A DNA stretch of 64,000 nt from Sphingobium lactosutens (GTDB taxonomy: Bacteria; Pseudomonadota; Alphaproteobacteria; Sphingomonadales; Sphingomonadaceae). The stretch spans positions 67,001-131,000 of the forward strand of contig NZ_QJQX01000080.1 in the NCBI RefSeq assembly GCF_013393185.1, given 5' to 3'. The position numbers were made by a program, and so were the translations under genes. Every line of letters starts with the position of its first letter. Position 1 is the first letter of the stretch. Positions 24,538 to 33,444 of the stretch are shown here, in pieces. The notes under the pieces were generated by a model. The model was not told where the DNA came from. It did no database searches and saw only the letters and a list, made by a program, of their open reading frames with translations.

Positions 24538-26901
24538 GTGCCGATCTGGAACATTTGGGGGACATGCAGTTTTATGGCCGTCGGCCGCACCGTGAAACGA
24601 TCGCCGGAGTGGCGCGAAATGCTGAAGCGTAGCCTCATTCGCAGCGGTGCGCTGATCGGCGCGATCACGCTGATGCTGGCGACCCTGTTCCTGGCGCTCG
24701 CGTTGCTAAGCTATGCCCCCAGCGATCCGTCGATGAACACGGTCGCGGGCGAGCATGTCGCCAACATCATGCAGGCGCCCGGCGCCTGGGCCGCCGATTT
24801 TCTGCTCTGGCTGCTGGGCGTGCCGGTCGCTTTGCTCCTGCCGCTGATGGCAGTGACCGCGCGCCGCCTCTGGGGCGACCAGGATATGAGCGGGTGGAAG
24901 GCGCAGTTCGGCAAATGCCTGTTCGGCATCGTCCTGATCGGCATCGCGCTGGCCCTGTTCCAGACCGATCCGCTGGTCGGCCTGCCCGCGGGATGGGGCG
25001 GAGTGATCGGCCTCGTCACGGCCAAGGGCGTTGCCAGCCTGACCGCGCAGGTGCCTGCCGCCGCGCCCTGGATCAAGGGCGTGCTGATCGTCGTGACGCT
25101 GATCGCTGGCCTCTTCACCTGCTATCGCAGCCTGGCGCTGGAAAAGCCGATCATCGCGCTGCGTCGCCCGACCTTGCCCCGCTTCAACCTGCCGCGTCCC
25201 AGCCTGGCCTTTGCCGGTGGCGCGCCGGCGGTCGAGGGTGACGAGGACCAAGAGGATGACCGGGCCGAGCGCGTCATCGCCCCGCGCAAGCAGGTGTCGA
25301 ACGAACCCAAGCCGCCCATCACCATCCAGACGCCCAAGCCAGCCCCGGCGCAGCGCAGCATGGCGCCGGTGTCGCAGGACGATCTGTTCGGCAACAGCTC
25401 GCTGCCGTCGCCCGACCTGCTCAATCCGATTCCTGCTAGCCAGGGTGGCAAGATCGACAAGGCGGCGCTGGAGCGCAACGCCCGGCTGTTGGAGTCCGTG
25501 CTCGACGACTTCCACGTGAAGGGCAATATCGTCGAGGTCCGCCCCGGCCCGGTCGTCACCATGTATGAACTGGAGCCGGCACCGGGCATCAAGGCGAGCC
25601 GCGTGATCGCGCTGGCCGACGATATCGCGCGCAACATGTCGGCGCTGTCGGCGCGCGTCGCGACCATTCCCGGCCGCACCGTCATCGGCATCGAGCTGCC
25701 CAACGCAAACCGCGAGGGTGTGTCCTTCCGCGAACTCATCACGTCGGAACAGTTCGGGCAGGAAGCGACGCTGCCGATCATCCTGGGCAAGAATATCTCG
25801 GGCGAGCCGATCATCGCCGACCTTGCTCCCATGCCGCATTTGCTGATCGCCGGTACCACCGGTTCGGGTAAGTCGGTCGGCCTCAACGCCATGATCCTGT
25901 CGCTGCTCTACCGGATGACTCCGGATCAGCTGCGCCTGATCATGATCGATCCCAAGATGCTGGAACTGTCGACCTATGACGACATCCCGCATCTGCTCTC
26001 CCCAGTCGTCACCGAGCCGGCCAAGGCGATCCGGGCACTCAAATGGGCGGTGGAGCAGATGGAGGATCGCTATCGCATGATGGCGTCGATCTCGGTCCGC
26101 AACCTTGCCAATTATAATGAGAAGGTCCGCGCCGCGAAGGCCAAGGGCAAGCCGCTCGGCCGCCGTGTCCAGACCGGCTACGACCCCGAAACCGGCAAGC
26201 CGATCTATGAGGAGGAACAGCTCGATTTCCAGCCGCTGCCACAGATCGTGGTGGTGGTCGACGAGCTGGCCGACCTGATGATGACGGCCGGCAAGGAAGT
26301 CGAATTCCTGATCCAGCGTCTGGCGCAAAAAGCGCGCGCGGCAGGCATCCACCTGATCCTTGCGACCCAGCGCCCCTCGGTCGACGTCATCACCGGCGTC
26401 ATCAAGGCGAACCTGCCGACCCGCATCAGTTTCTTCGTGACGTCGAAGATCGACAGCCGCACCATCCTGGGCGAACAGGGCGCCGAACAGCTGCTGGGCA
26501 AGGGCGACATGCTCTACATGCATGGCGGCAAGGGTCTGACCCGCGTCCATGGTCCCTTCGTGTCGGATGACGAAGTGCGCGTGGTCGCCGACCATTGGCG
26601 CGCGCAGGGCCAGCCCGACTATATCTCCGCCGTGACCGAGGAGCCGGAAGAGGGCAGCTTCGCGCTCGATGGTGTCGATCTGGGCGATGACAGCCCCGAC
26701 GCGCAGCTGTTCCGCAAGGCGTGCCAGCTGGTGTTCGAGAATCAGAAGGCGTCGACCAGCTGGCTCCAGCGCCAGCTCCGCGTCGGCTACAACAGCGCCG
26801 CGCGCCTGATAGAGCGAATGGAAGAGGAAGGGCTGGTCGGCCCGCCCAACCATGTTGGCCGCCGCGAAGTGCTGCGCGATGAAAATGGGAATCCGATCTG
26901 A
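24538..26901 (+). CDS. ftsK: DNA translocase FtsK
   Basis: A 787-residue protein from GTG 24538 (GGAGG four bases upstream). An ATG at 24574 fits the homologue length equally well. Four or five transmembrane helices fill residues 30-200. A Pro-rich, charged linker follows, then the RecA-like motor with Walker A AGTTGSGKS, Walker B QIVVVVDELADLMM, and the C-terminal gamma winged-helix (LVFENQKASTSWLQRQLRVGYNSAARLIERM), which reads KOPS. FtsK pumps the chromosome terminus at the septum. A small-RNA candidate follows it. Confidence 0.95.
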   Translation: MPIWNIWGTCSFMAVGRTVKRSPEWREMLKRSLIRSGALIGAITLMLATLFLALALLSYAPSDPSMNTVAGEHVANIMQAPGAWAADFLLWLLGVPVALLLPLMAVTARRLWGDQDMSGWKAQFGKCLFGIVLIGIALALFQTDPLVGLPAGWGGVIGLVTAKGVASLTAQVPAAAPWIKGVLIVVTLIAGLFTCYRSLALEKPIIALRRPTLPRFNLPRPSLAFAGGAPAVEGDEDQEDDRAERVIAPRKQVSNEPKPPITIQTPKPAPAQRSMAPVSQDDLFGNSSLPSPDLLNPIPASQGGKIDKAALERNARLLESVLDDFHVKGNIVEVRPGPVVTMYELEPAPGIKASRVIALADDIARNMSALSARVATIPGRTVIGIELPNANREGVSFRELITSEQFGQEATLPIILGKNISGEPIIADLAPMPHLLIAGTTGSGKSVGLNAMILSLLYRMTPDQLRLIMIDPKMLELSTYDDIPHLLSPVVTEPAKAIRALKWAVEQMEDRYRMMASISVRNLANYNEKVRAAKAKGKPLGRRVQTGYDPETGKPIYEEEQLDFQPLPQIVVVVDELADLMMTAGKEVEFLIQRLAQKARAAGIHLILATQRPSVDVITGVIKANLPTRISFFVTSKIDSRTILGEQGAEQLLGKGDMLYMHGGKGLTRVHGPFVSDDEVRVVADHWRAQGQPDYISAVTEEPEEGSFALDGVDLGDDSPDAQLFRKACQLVFENQKASTSWLQRQLRVGYNSAARLIERMEEEGLVGPPNHVGRREVLRDENGNPI

Positions 26902-27320
26902 AGCGTCGGAAAAGCGGCTTGAATCCGGGACGATTGCACGTCACGCAATCGTGCTTTCGCCCTTCGCATTTGCAGCATGAGCGATCGAGAGGCATAGGGA
27001 ACGGGCCTTTCAGGCATCCTCTCCTAAAAACTTTCAGGGCCGGTCGTCAGATCGGCCTTTTTTTTGGCGCCGAAAGCGTCTAGGCGTGCCCCTGCTGCTG
27101 CCGCGCCGATAACATAATTGGAGCGGTGCCGCCGGAAAGACCGGCATGGCGAGGCGGGAGCATGGGGGATAGAGCTTGTCCCGATATCCAGTGCCAGATA
27201 TCCAGCGGATGCTCTCCCCCATCACCCCAGATCCTTGCAGTTTCGGAACAGGCGGGTTCACAACGGGTTCAAGCCCCGCCGCCTAATCCCATCCTTCCAG
27301 AACAGATGGAGTTGAACGCC
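26902..27320. other. 419-base intergenic region with second small-RNA candidate
   Basis: The gap between ftsK and lolA holds the small-RNA candidate copy B (about 26965-27065) and its terminator at 27038-27065. The rest to 27320 is ordinary intergenic sequence. An open frame entering lolA from 27126 lacks family support, so I see no gene there. Confidence 0.6.
26965..27065 (+). ncRNA. Small-RNA candidate, copy B (exposed CCTCTCC motif)
   Basis: The block 26998-27029 is identical to 19946-19977. It is followed by AACTTT and a terminator hairpin (arms 27038-27045 and 27050-27057, one G-T pair) with eight T. The terminator sequence differs from copy A while its structure is kept. Upstream, TTCGCATTTGC at 26963-26973 repeats the start of the motif seen before copy A. 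The conserved core with two different terminators argues for a paralogous pair of genes and not for a mobile repeat. Confidence 0.65.
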
Positions 27321-27962
27321 ATGAAGCGCATCATTGCGCCCCTCGCGCTTGCCCTTGCCGCCACGCCTATGGTCGTGCCGACCATCCCTGCGATGGCCCA
27401 GCAACTGGGCCAATCCGATCTTGCCCAGGTCAACGCCTATATCCGCGCCGTCACCACCATGACCGCCGATTTCAGCCAGACCGACCGCAACGGCCAGACG
27501 CTGACCGGGCAGTTGACCATCAAGCAGCCCGGCAAGATCCGCTTCCAGTATCAGAAGGGCGTGCCGTTGTTGATCGTAGGCGACGGCAAGGCGCTGACCA
27601 TGATCGACTATGAGGTGCGGCAGGTGCAGCGCTGGCCGATCGGCAATTCGCCGCTGGGCGCGCTGCTCGATCCCAATAAGGATCTGTCGAAGTTCGGCAA
27701 GGTCGTGCCGACCGGCGATCCGTCGATCCTGAGCGTTGAGGCACGCGATCCCAAGCGGCCGGAGTTCGGCACCATCAGCATGATCTTCAAGCGCGATCCG
27801 GCCAGTCCGGCGGGCTTGCAGCTCTACGGCTGGGTGGCGCTCGATTCGCAGAATAACCGCACGGCGGTGCGCCTGACCAACCAGCGTTATGGCGTGCCGG
27901 TCGCCGACTCCGCCTTCCGCTGGACCGACCCGCGACCCAAGGGCCGTTCGGCCGGCGGCTGA
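27321..27962 (+). CDS. lolA: Outer-membrane lipoprotein carrier protein LolA
   Basis: A 213-residue periplasmic protein from ATG 27321 (ATG 27306 is an alternative) with a signal peptide ending PAMA-QQL. The LolA fold is visible in TMTADFSQTDRNGQTLTGQL, KQPGKIRFQYQKGVPLLIVGDG and ALTMIDYEVRQVQRWPI. LolA carries lipoproteins from the LolCDE complex to the outer membrane. It lies downstream of ftsK, an order common in alphaproteobacteria. Confidence 0.92.
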   Translation: MKRIIAPLALALAATPMVVPTIPAMAQQLGQSDLAQVNAYIRAVTTMTADFSQTDRNGQTLTGQLTIKQPGKIRFQYQKGVPLLIVGDGKALTMIDYEVRQVQRWPIGNSPLGALLDPNKDLSKFGKVVPTGDPSILSVEARDPKRPEFGTISMIFKRDPASPAGLQLYGWVALDSQNNRTAVRLTNQRYGVPVADSAFRWTDPRPKGRSAGG

Positions 27963-28231
27963 TTCAGCCGTGCCGCGGGGTGGCCCGAGCGCCCTGCGGG
28001 ACAGCCCGAAAAACTTTCGTTTTCGTTCATCTGCCGCTCATATGCGGGGCGCTAATCAGGAACCCACGGCGAGAGACAAAACCGGGATTTCCCCCCTGTT
28101 ACCCGGTCCCCAGCTCTCGTCGCAAAGCGCTTCAAGGGCGCGATCGAGACCCCCGTTCCACGCCCCCGGAGCGGGGGTCTTACTTTGTCGGGTGCTTGCA
28201 CAAGCCCGCGCGCACTTCTAGGGCTTGCCGC

Positions 28232-29029
28232 ATGGCCGATACGCTCTCTATTTGCTCCTGGAACATCAACAGCGTCCGCGCGCGCATCGACATCGTCGAA
28301 CAGCTGCTGCGGCAAGAAGCGCCCGACATTCTCTGCCTTCAGGAAACAAAGGTGGTGAACGAGATTTACCCCACCGAGATGTTCAAGCGGCTGGGCTATG
28401 TGCATCAGGTGCTGAACGGGCAGCGGATGCACCATGGCGTCGCGATCATGAGCAAGTTGCCGATTCACGAGGACGACCGGCTCGACTGGCAGGCCAATGG
28501 CGAGGCGCGTCACGTCGGCGTACGGCTCGACAATGGCGTGCGGATCGAGAATGTCTATGTTCCCGCCGGTGGCGACGTGCCCGACCGGGAGGTGAATCCC
28601 AAGTTCGGCCAGAAGCTCGATTTCCTCGAACGCATGATCCAGTGGTCCTCCGATCTGGAGGACAAGCCGACCATCCTGACCGGCGACTTCAACATCGCGC
28701 CGCTGGAATGCGACGTGTGGAGCCACAAGCAGTTGCTGAACGTCGTCAGTCATACGCCGATCGAGTGCGAGATTCTCGACCGGCTTCAGGCGTCGAACGA
28801 CTGGGTCGATATCGGCCGCCATTTCCATCCCGCACCCGCGCGGCTCTACACCTGGTGGAGCTATCGCGCGAAGGATTGGGCGGAATCGGATCGTGGCCGC
28901 CGCCTCGATCATATGTGGATGACCAAGGATGTCGCGGACAAGGCGATCAGCCACCGCGTGGTCGAACCCGCGCGCAGCTGGATCAAGCCGTCGGACCATA
29001 TACCGATCATCACCGAGTTCGCCTTCTGA
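28232..29029 (+). CDS. xth: Exodeoxyribonuclease III
   Basis: A 265-residue AP endonuclease/exonuclease of the EEP superfamily. The active-site motifs are [16 protein letters not shown] (Glu 34 type), [24 protein letters not shown], and the C-terminal RLDHMW and SDHIPI. It repairs abasic sites and 3' blocks. The start at 28232 is set by the family N-terminus. A longer frame upstream covers a hairpin region and is not coding. The stop TGA overlaps the ribA ATG. Confidence 0.95.
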   Translation: MADTLSICSWNINSVRARIDIVEQLLRQEAPDILCLQETKVVNEIYPTEMFKRLGYVHQVLNGQRMHHGVAIMSKLPIHEDDRLDWQANGEARHVGVRLDNGVRIENVYVPAGGDVPDREVNPKFGQKLDFLERMIQWSSDLEDKPTILTGDFNIAPLECDVWSHKQLLNVVSHTPIECEILDRLQASNDWVDIGRHFHPAPARLYTWWSYRAKDWAESDRGRRLDHMWMTKDVADKAISHRVVEPARSWIKPSDHIPIITEFAF

Positions 29030-30102
29030 TGGCGACCGATCCCGCCGCCCGCAACGCCGCCCGCGCCATTGACGCGCTGCGCCGGGGCTGGGCGGTGCGC
29101 CTGAGCGCCCCCGACGGCGCGATCCGGCTGATGGCGATCGAGGGTGCCGACGCGGTGACGCTCGGTGGCTTCGATCCCGACAGCGAAGCCGACATACTCA
29201 TTTCCGCCGCGCGGGCCGAGACGCTGAAGCTCGCCAACCAGTTGGCGGCGGCCGATCCCGAATTGCCGGTGCTGGTCGAACGCACGCCGTGGATCGATGC
29301 GGACGTGGCGACAGCGATCGCCGATCCGGTGCTCGATCTTGCCTCGCCGCTCAAGGGGCCGTTCCGCGCCCGTTCGCTGTCGGCCCCGCAAGCCGCCAAG
29401 GCGGCGCTAAGGCTGGCCCGGCTGGCCGGGATATTGCCCGCCTATTTCCTGCGTCAGGACGATGGCCCGGTCGAGGTGGAGGTCAGTGCGGACGACATCG
29501 CCGCCTATGACGATGCTGTCCATCTCGCTGTCGCGACACGTGCGCGATTGCCGGTGTCGGCCAGCGAAAGTGCCGAGATCGTTGCCTTCCGTAGCCCGGA
29601 CGAACCGCGCGAGCATGTCGCGCTGATCGTCGGCAAGCGGGATAGTTCGCCGCCGGTTATCCGGTTGCACAGCGAATGCCTGACCGGAGACGTGCTGGGC
29701 AGCCTGAAATGCGATTGCGGGCCGCAACTGCATGAGGCGCTGCACCAGATCGCCGACGCGCCCTGGGGTATATTGCTCTATCTGCGGCAGGAGGGGCGGG
29801 GCATCGGCCTGGTCAACAAGTTGCGCGCCTATGCGATGCAGGATCAGGGGTTCGACACGGTCGACGCCAATGTGCGGCTGGGATTCGCGATCGACGCGCG
29901 CGATTTCTCGGTGGCGGCGCGGATGCTCGATCTGCTGGGCGTCGGCGAGGTGCGACTGCTGACCAACAATCCGAACAAGGTGGTCGGGCTGGAGGAGGCT
30001 GGCATCAAGGTGGCCGAGCGCTTGCCGATCATCCTGCCCACCAACCCGCATAATGAACGCTATCTGGCGACCAAGCGCGACCGGACCGGCCACCAGCTAT
30101 GA
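29029..30102 (+). CDS. ribA: GTP cyclohydrolase II with N-terminal extension
   Basis: A 357-residue protein. The C-terminal 200 residues carry RibA signatures: the zinc-binding [18 protein letters not shown], the nucleophile region [10 protein letters not shown], and [11 protein letters not shown]. RibA converts GTP to the first riboflavin precursor. The N-terminal 150 residues ([21 protein letters not shown] onward) look like a degenerate partner domain. The acidic DHBP synthase motif ENEGD is not seen, so it is probably not a functional RibB. The ATG at 29029 overlaps the xth stop by one base. Confidence 0.92.
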   Translation: MATDPAARNAARAIDALRRGWAVRLSAPDGAIRLMAIEGADAVTLGGFDPDSEADILISAARAETLKLANQLAAADPELPVLVERTPWIDADVATAIADPVLDLASPLKGPFRARSLSAPQAAKAALRLARLAGILPAYFLRQDDGPVEVEVSADDIAAYDDAVHLAVATRARLPVSASESAEIVAFRSPDEPREHVALIVGKRDSSPPVIRLHSECLTGDVLGSLKCDCGPQLHEALHQIADAPWGILLYLRQEGRGIGLVNKLRAYAMQDQGFDTVDANVRLGFAIDARDFSVAARMLDLLGVGEVRLLTNNPNKVVGLEEAGIKVAERLPIILPTNPHNERYLATKRDRTGHQL

Positions 30103-30602
30103 GTGTCATCGGCGTCGAATGTGGCGCGGGGCGCCTGCGTTTCGGCGATATCGTCATGCCCTGCACGATCGGGCGTGGCGGCGCCTGTGCGGCGGTGGAC
30201 AAGCGGGAAGGGGATGGTTGCACACCGATCGGGACATGGCCGATCCGGGGCGTGCTGCTGCGGCCGGGCAAGGTCGAGGCGGCCGGCATCCGTCTGCCGT
30301 GGCGCTGGGTGCGCGCCGGCGATGGCTGGTCGGACGGCGTGGACGACCCGGCCTATAATCGCCCGGTTCGTCTGCCCCGCCCCTTTTCCGCCGAAAATCT
30401 GATCCGGGGGGACGACGCCTATGATGTGATCGTCGTGCTGGGGCATAATGATGCGCCACCGGTGCCGGGGCAGGGCAGCGCGATCTTCTTCCATCTGTCC
30501 GAAGGACGTCCCACGGCGGGCTGCGTCGCGGTGGAGCGGACGGACATGCTGCGGCTGTTGCCCTTGCTGGCGCCGGGCGATGTAATGGAGATTCTTCCGT
30601 AA
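30099..30602 (+). CDS. L,D-transpeptidase family protein (YkuD type)
   Basis: A 167-residue protein ending with the YkuD catalytic pattern: [19 protein letters not shown], then TAGCVAVE with the nucleophilic Cys near residue 146. The N-terminus shows a [15 protein letters not shown] substrate-strand pattern. No signal peptide is visible, so it may be cytoplasmic or use another export route. It is of the ErfK-like short subgroup, not the LysM type. Its ATG overlaps the ribA stop by four bases. Confidence 0.88.
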   Translation: MSVIGVECGAGRLRFGDIVMPCTIGRGGACAAVDKREGDGCTPIGTWPIRGVLLRPGKVEAAGIRLPWRWVRAGDGWSDGVDDPAYNRPVRLPRPFSAENLIRGDDAYDVIVVLGHNDAPPVPGQGSAIFFHLSEGRPTAGCVAVERTDMLRLLPLLAPGDVMEILP

Positions 30603-30604
30603 CA

Positions 30605-30662
30605 TCCGTTCGCTGCGCCTGTCGAAGCAGGCGCGCGCCCTTCGACAGGCGCAGCGAACGGA
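30605..30662. repeat. Perfect 23-bp inverted repeat, intergenic, bidirectional
   Basis: The arms 30605-30627 and 30640-30662 are perfect reverse complements around a 12-base loop. They have the CTTCGACAGGC...GCGAACGG content of the well-known intergenic repeat found many times in sphingomonad genomes. It sits between the convergent L,D-transpeptidase and glnD genes. It may also act as a terminator for both, although there is no T-run. Confidence 0.85.
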
Positions 30663-30672
30663 GGAGTAATTT

Positions 30673-33435
30673 CTACGCCATCTCCAGCGCTTCGCCGACC
30701 TCGCCGCCGGCGGCTTCGAGCAGGCGGCGCTCCAGCGTCTGGAGCCGGGCCTTGCTCTCGATCTTTCCGCCCAGCAGGTCGGTGATGTAGAAGGTGTCGA
30801 CCGCGCGTTCGCCATAGGTGGCGACATGCGCGCTGTGGACTGTCAGCTTCGACTGGAACAGCGCATTGGCGAGGCTGAACAGCAGAGCCGGACGGTCGCG
30901 GGCGTTCACCTCGACCACGGTGAAGCGGTTCGACGCCTTGTTGTCGATCAGCACATTGGGCTCGATACGGAAGGCTTCGGCGCGGGTGCGGGGCAGGGGG
31001 CGCGCCGCGAGCTTGGTGATCAGCCGATGCCGGTTGGACAGCGAATCCTCGATCGCATTGCGGATGCGCGTCAGCTGTTCGGGGCTGTGGAAGGCGCCAC
31101 CGAGCGGATCCTGCACCAGGAAATTGTCGATGGCGACGCCGTCGCGCGTCGTATGGATGCGCGCATCGATGATGTTGCCGCCGGCCAGATGGATGGCGCC
31201 GGCGATGCGGTAGAAGAGGCCCGGATGGTCGGTCGCATAGACCGTGACCAGCGTCGCGCCGCGCTGCGGATAATATTGTGCCGCGATCGACAGCTGGGCG
31301 TCGCCGGATTCCAATATATGCTGGGCGTTATGGACGAGGATGTCCTCCGGCTCGGCGATCCAGTAGGATTCGGGCAATCGCTTGCTGAATGCCTCGAACG
31401 CGGCTTCGTTCATGCCCAGGGCCGCGCGCAGCGCGACCTGCTTGGCGGCGACCCGTTCGCTGCGCCCCTTCTGCTTGTGGCCGAGGCGCAGCACTTCCTC
31501 CGCCGAGTCGTAGAGATCGCCCAGCAACTGCCGCTTCCAGCTATTCCAGACGCCCGGTCCCACGGCGCGAATGTCGACCACGGTGAGGCAGAGCAGCAGG
31601 CGCAGCCGCTCGGGACTTTGCACCACATCGACGAAATCGAGGATCGTCTTGTAGTCGGCCAGATCGCGCTTGAACGCGGTCGCCGACATGAGGAGGTGAT
31701 AGCGCACCAGCCAGGCGACCGTCTCGGTCTCGGCCGGGCTGAGGCCGAGGCGAGGACAGAGATGTTCCGCCACCTCCGCGCCCAGCAGGCTGTGATCGCC
31801 GCCACGCCCCTTGGCGATGTCGTGCAACAATACGGCGACATACAGAACCCGGCGCGAGATCAGGCGGCCCATCAGATCGGTCGAGAGCGGATGATCCTGC
31901 CCCAGTTCGCCCTTCTCGATCCGGGCCAGCAGTCCGACCGCACGGATGGTATGCTCGTCGACCGTATAATGATGATACATGTCGAACTGCATCTGCGCGA
32001 CGACGCGGCGGAAGTCGGGGATGAAACGGCCGAAGACAGTCGATTCATTCATCCAGCGCAGCACCGTTTCGGGATCGCGCGGAGAGGTCAGCACGTCCAT
32101 GAAGGCGGCGTTGGCACGGGGATCCTTGCGCACCTTTGCGCTGATCAGGCCGGCGTCGCGGCTGGCGGCGCGCATGGCGCTGGGGTGGATCTGAAGCCCG
32201 TGCTTGTCCGCCACGGCGAAGATCTCCAGCATTCGCACCGGATCCGCCTGGAAGAAATCGTCACTCGGCAGCGCCAGCCGTCCCCGTTCTAGCACGAATC
32301 CGTCCAGCTTCTTGGGACGGCGGAAGATGGACGGGATATAACGCCGCCCCTTGGGCCCCATCTGGTCGTCCAGATGCGCCAGGAATACGGCGGTGAGGTC
32401 GCCTACCGTCTTCGCGTTCAGGAAATAATAGCGCATGAAGCGCTCGACCCCCGACCGTCCCGCACGCCCGATGAAATGCATCCGCGTCGCGGTTTCGAGT
32501 TGCAGGTCGAAGGTCAGCCGGTCTTCGGCGCGCCCGGTGATGGTGTGGAGGTGACAGCGCACGGCCCAGAGGAAATCCTCCGCCTTCTGGAACTGGCGCA
32601 GTTCGCTCTGCGTCAGCAGGCCGACATCGACCAGATCGGCGACCGATCGCACCCGGTTCACATATTTGCCGATCCAGAAGAGCGTGTGCAGGTCGCGCAG
32701 TCCGCCCTTGCCTTCCTTCACATTGGGTTCGACGACATAGCGGCTGTCGCCCATGCGCCTGTGGCGCTCGTCGCGCTCCTCCAGCTTCTCGGTGACGAAG
32801 GCGCGGGCATTGCCCTGCATCACCTCGGCATCGAAGCGGGCGGACGTTTCCTCGTACAGGGCACGGTCGCCCCAGATATAGCGCGCCTCCAGCAGGGCGG
32901 TGCGGACGGTGAGGTCGCTCTTCGCCATGCGCATCGTCTCGTCGACCGAACGGCTGCTGTGCCCGACCTTGAGGCCCAGATCCCACAGCGAATAGAGCAT
33001 GGATTCGATCACTTGCTCGGTCCAGCCGGTCGGCTTCCAGGGGGTGATGAAGCCGATATCGACATCGCTGTGCGGCGCCATCTCGCCACGGCCATAGCCG
33101 CCCACCGCGATCAGCGCGATCCGCTCGCCGGTGCTACGGTTGCCGGAGGGGTAGAGATGATGGGTGGTGGCGTCGTAGAGCAGGCGGATGATCTGGTCGA
33201 TCAGGAAGGCGAAGGCGCTGACTGCCTCGCGTCCGCGCGTGGGTTTCGCCTCCAACCGCTTGGCGACCTCGCCCCGGCCATGGTCCAGCGCGGCCTTCAG
33301 TTCCTTCACGATCGCACCGCGCAGCCGCATCGGATCGCCCCGATGCTCCAGCGCAAGGGCGTTGATCCTGTCGGAAATCGCGCGCCGGTCGATGATCGCG
33401 CGGCGCGCTCCCAAGGCGGGGAACTGCATGACCAT
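30673..33435 (-). CDS. glnD: [Protein-PII] uridylyltransferase/uridylyl-removing enzyme
   Basis: A 920-residue bifunctional sensor of glutamine. The nucleotidyltransferase centre is AVGGYGRGEMAPHSDVDIGFI near residue 110. The HD hydrolase is VLLHDIAKGRGGDHS, and two ACT domains near the C-terminus (VTVYATDHPGLFYRIAGA and VVEVNARDRPALLFSLANAL) bind glutamine. It uridylylates and deuridylylates PII proteins. Its ATG at 33435 begins nine bases after the mutS stop codon, so the two probably share a transcript. Confidence 0.95.
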   Translation of the reverse strand: MVMQFPALGARRAIIDRRAISDRINALALEHRGDPMRLRGAIVKELKAALDHGRGEVAKRLEAKPTRGREAVSAFAFLIDQIIRLLYDATTHHLYPSGNRSTGERIALIAVGGYGRGEMAPHSDVDIGFITPWKPTGWTEQVIESMLYSLWDLGLKVGHSSRSVDETMRMAKSDLTVRTALLEARYIWGDRALYEETSARFDAEVMQGNARAFVTEKLEERDERHRRMGDSRYVVEPNVKEGKGGLRDLHTLFWIGKYVNRVRSVADLVDVGLLTQSELRQFQKAEDFLWAVRCHLHTITGRAEDRLTFDLQLETATRMHFIGRAGRSGVERFMRYYFLNAKTVGDLTAVFLAHLDDQMGPKGRRYIPSIFRRPKKLDGFVLERGRLALPSDDFFQADPVRMLEIFAVADKHGLQIHPSAMRAASRDAGLISAKVRKDPRANAAFMDVLTSPRDPETVLRWMNESTVFGRFIPDFRRVVAQMQFDMYHHYTVDEHTIRAVGLLARIEKGELGQDHPLSTDLMGRLISRRVLYVAVLLHDIAKGRGGDHSLLGAEVAEHLCPRLGLSPAETETVAWLVRYHLLMSATAFKRDLADYKTILDFVDVVQSPERLRLLLCLTVVDIRAVGPGVWNSWKRQLLGDLYDSAEEVLRLGHKQKGRSERVAAKQVALRAALGMNEAAFEAFSKRLPESYWIAEPEDILVHNAQHILESGDAQLSIAAQYYPQRGATLVTVYATDHPGLFYRIAGAIHLAGGNIIDARIHTTRDGVAIDNFLVQDPLGGAFHSPEQLTRIRNAIEDSLSNRHRLITKLAARPLPRTRAEAFRIEPNVLIDNKASNRFTVVEVNARDRPALLFSLANALFQSKLTVHSAHVATYGERAVDTFYITDLLGGKIESKARLQTLERRLLEAAGGEVGEALEMA

Positions 33436-33444
33436 ATCTGTTCT

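Noticed and set aside
25506-25521. parS-like CACGTG palindrome inside ftsK
   Set aside because: Only about 10 of 16 bases match the parS consensus and it is coding sequence for FtsK residues; no second site was found near mipZ.
24706-26853. Long open frame antisense to ftsK
   Set aside because: Shadow of ftsK, with no recognisable domain.
28225-29028. Upstream extension of ribA through xth
   Set aside because: It reads xth in another frame; the ATG at 29029 overlaps the xth stop and matches the start expected for the gene.
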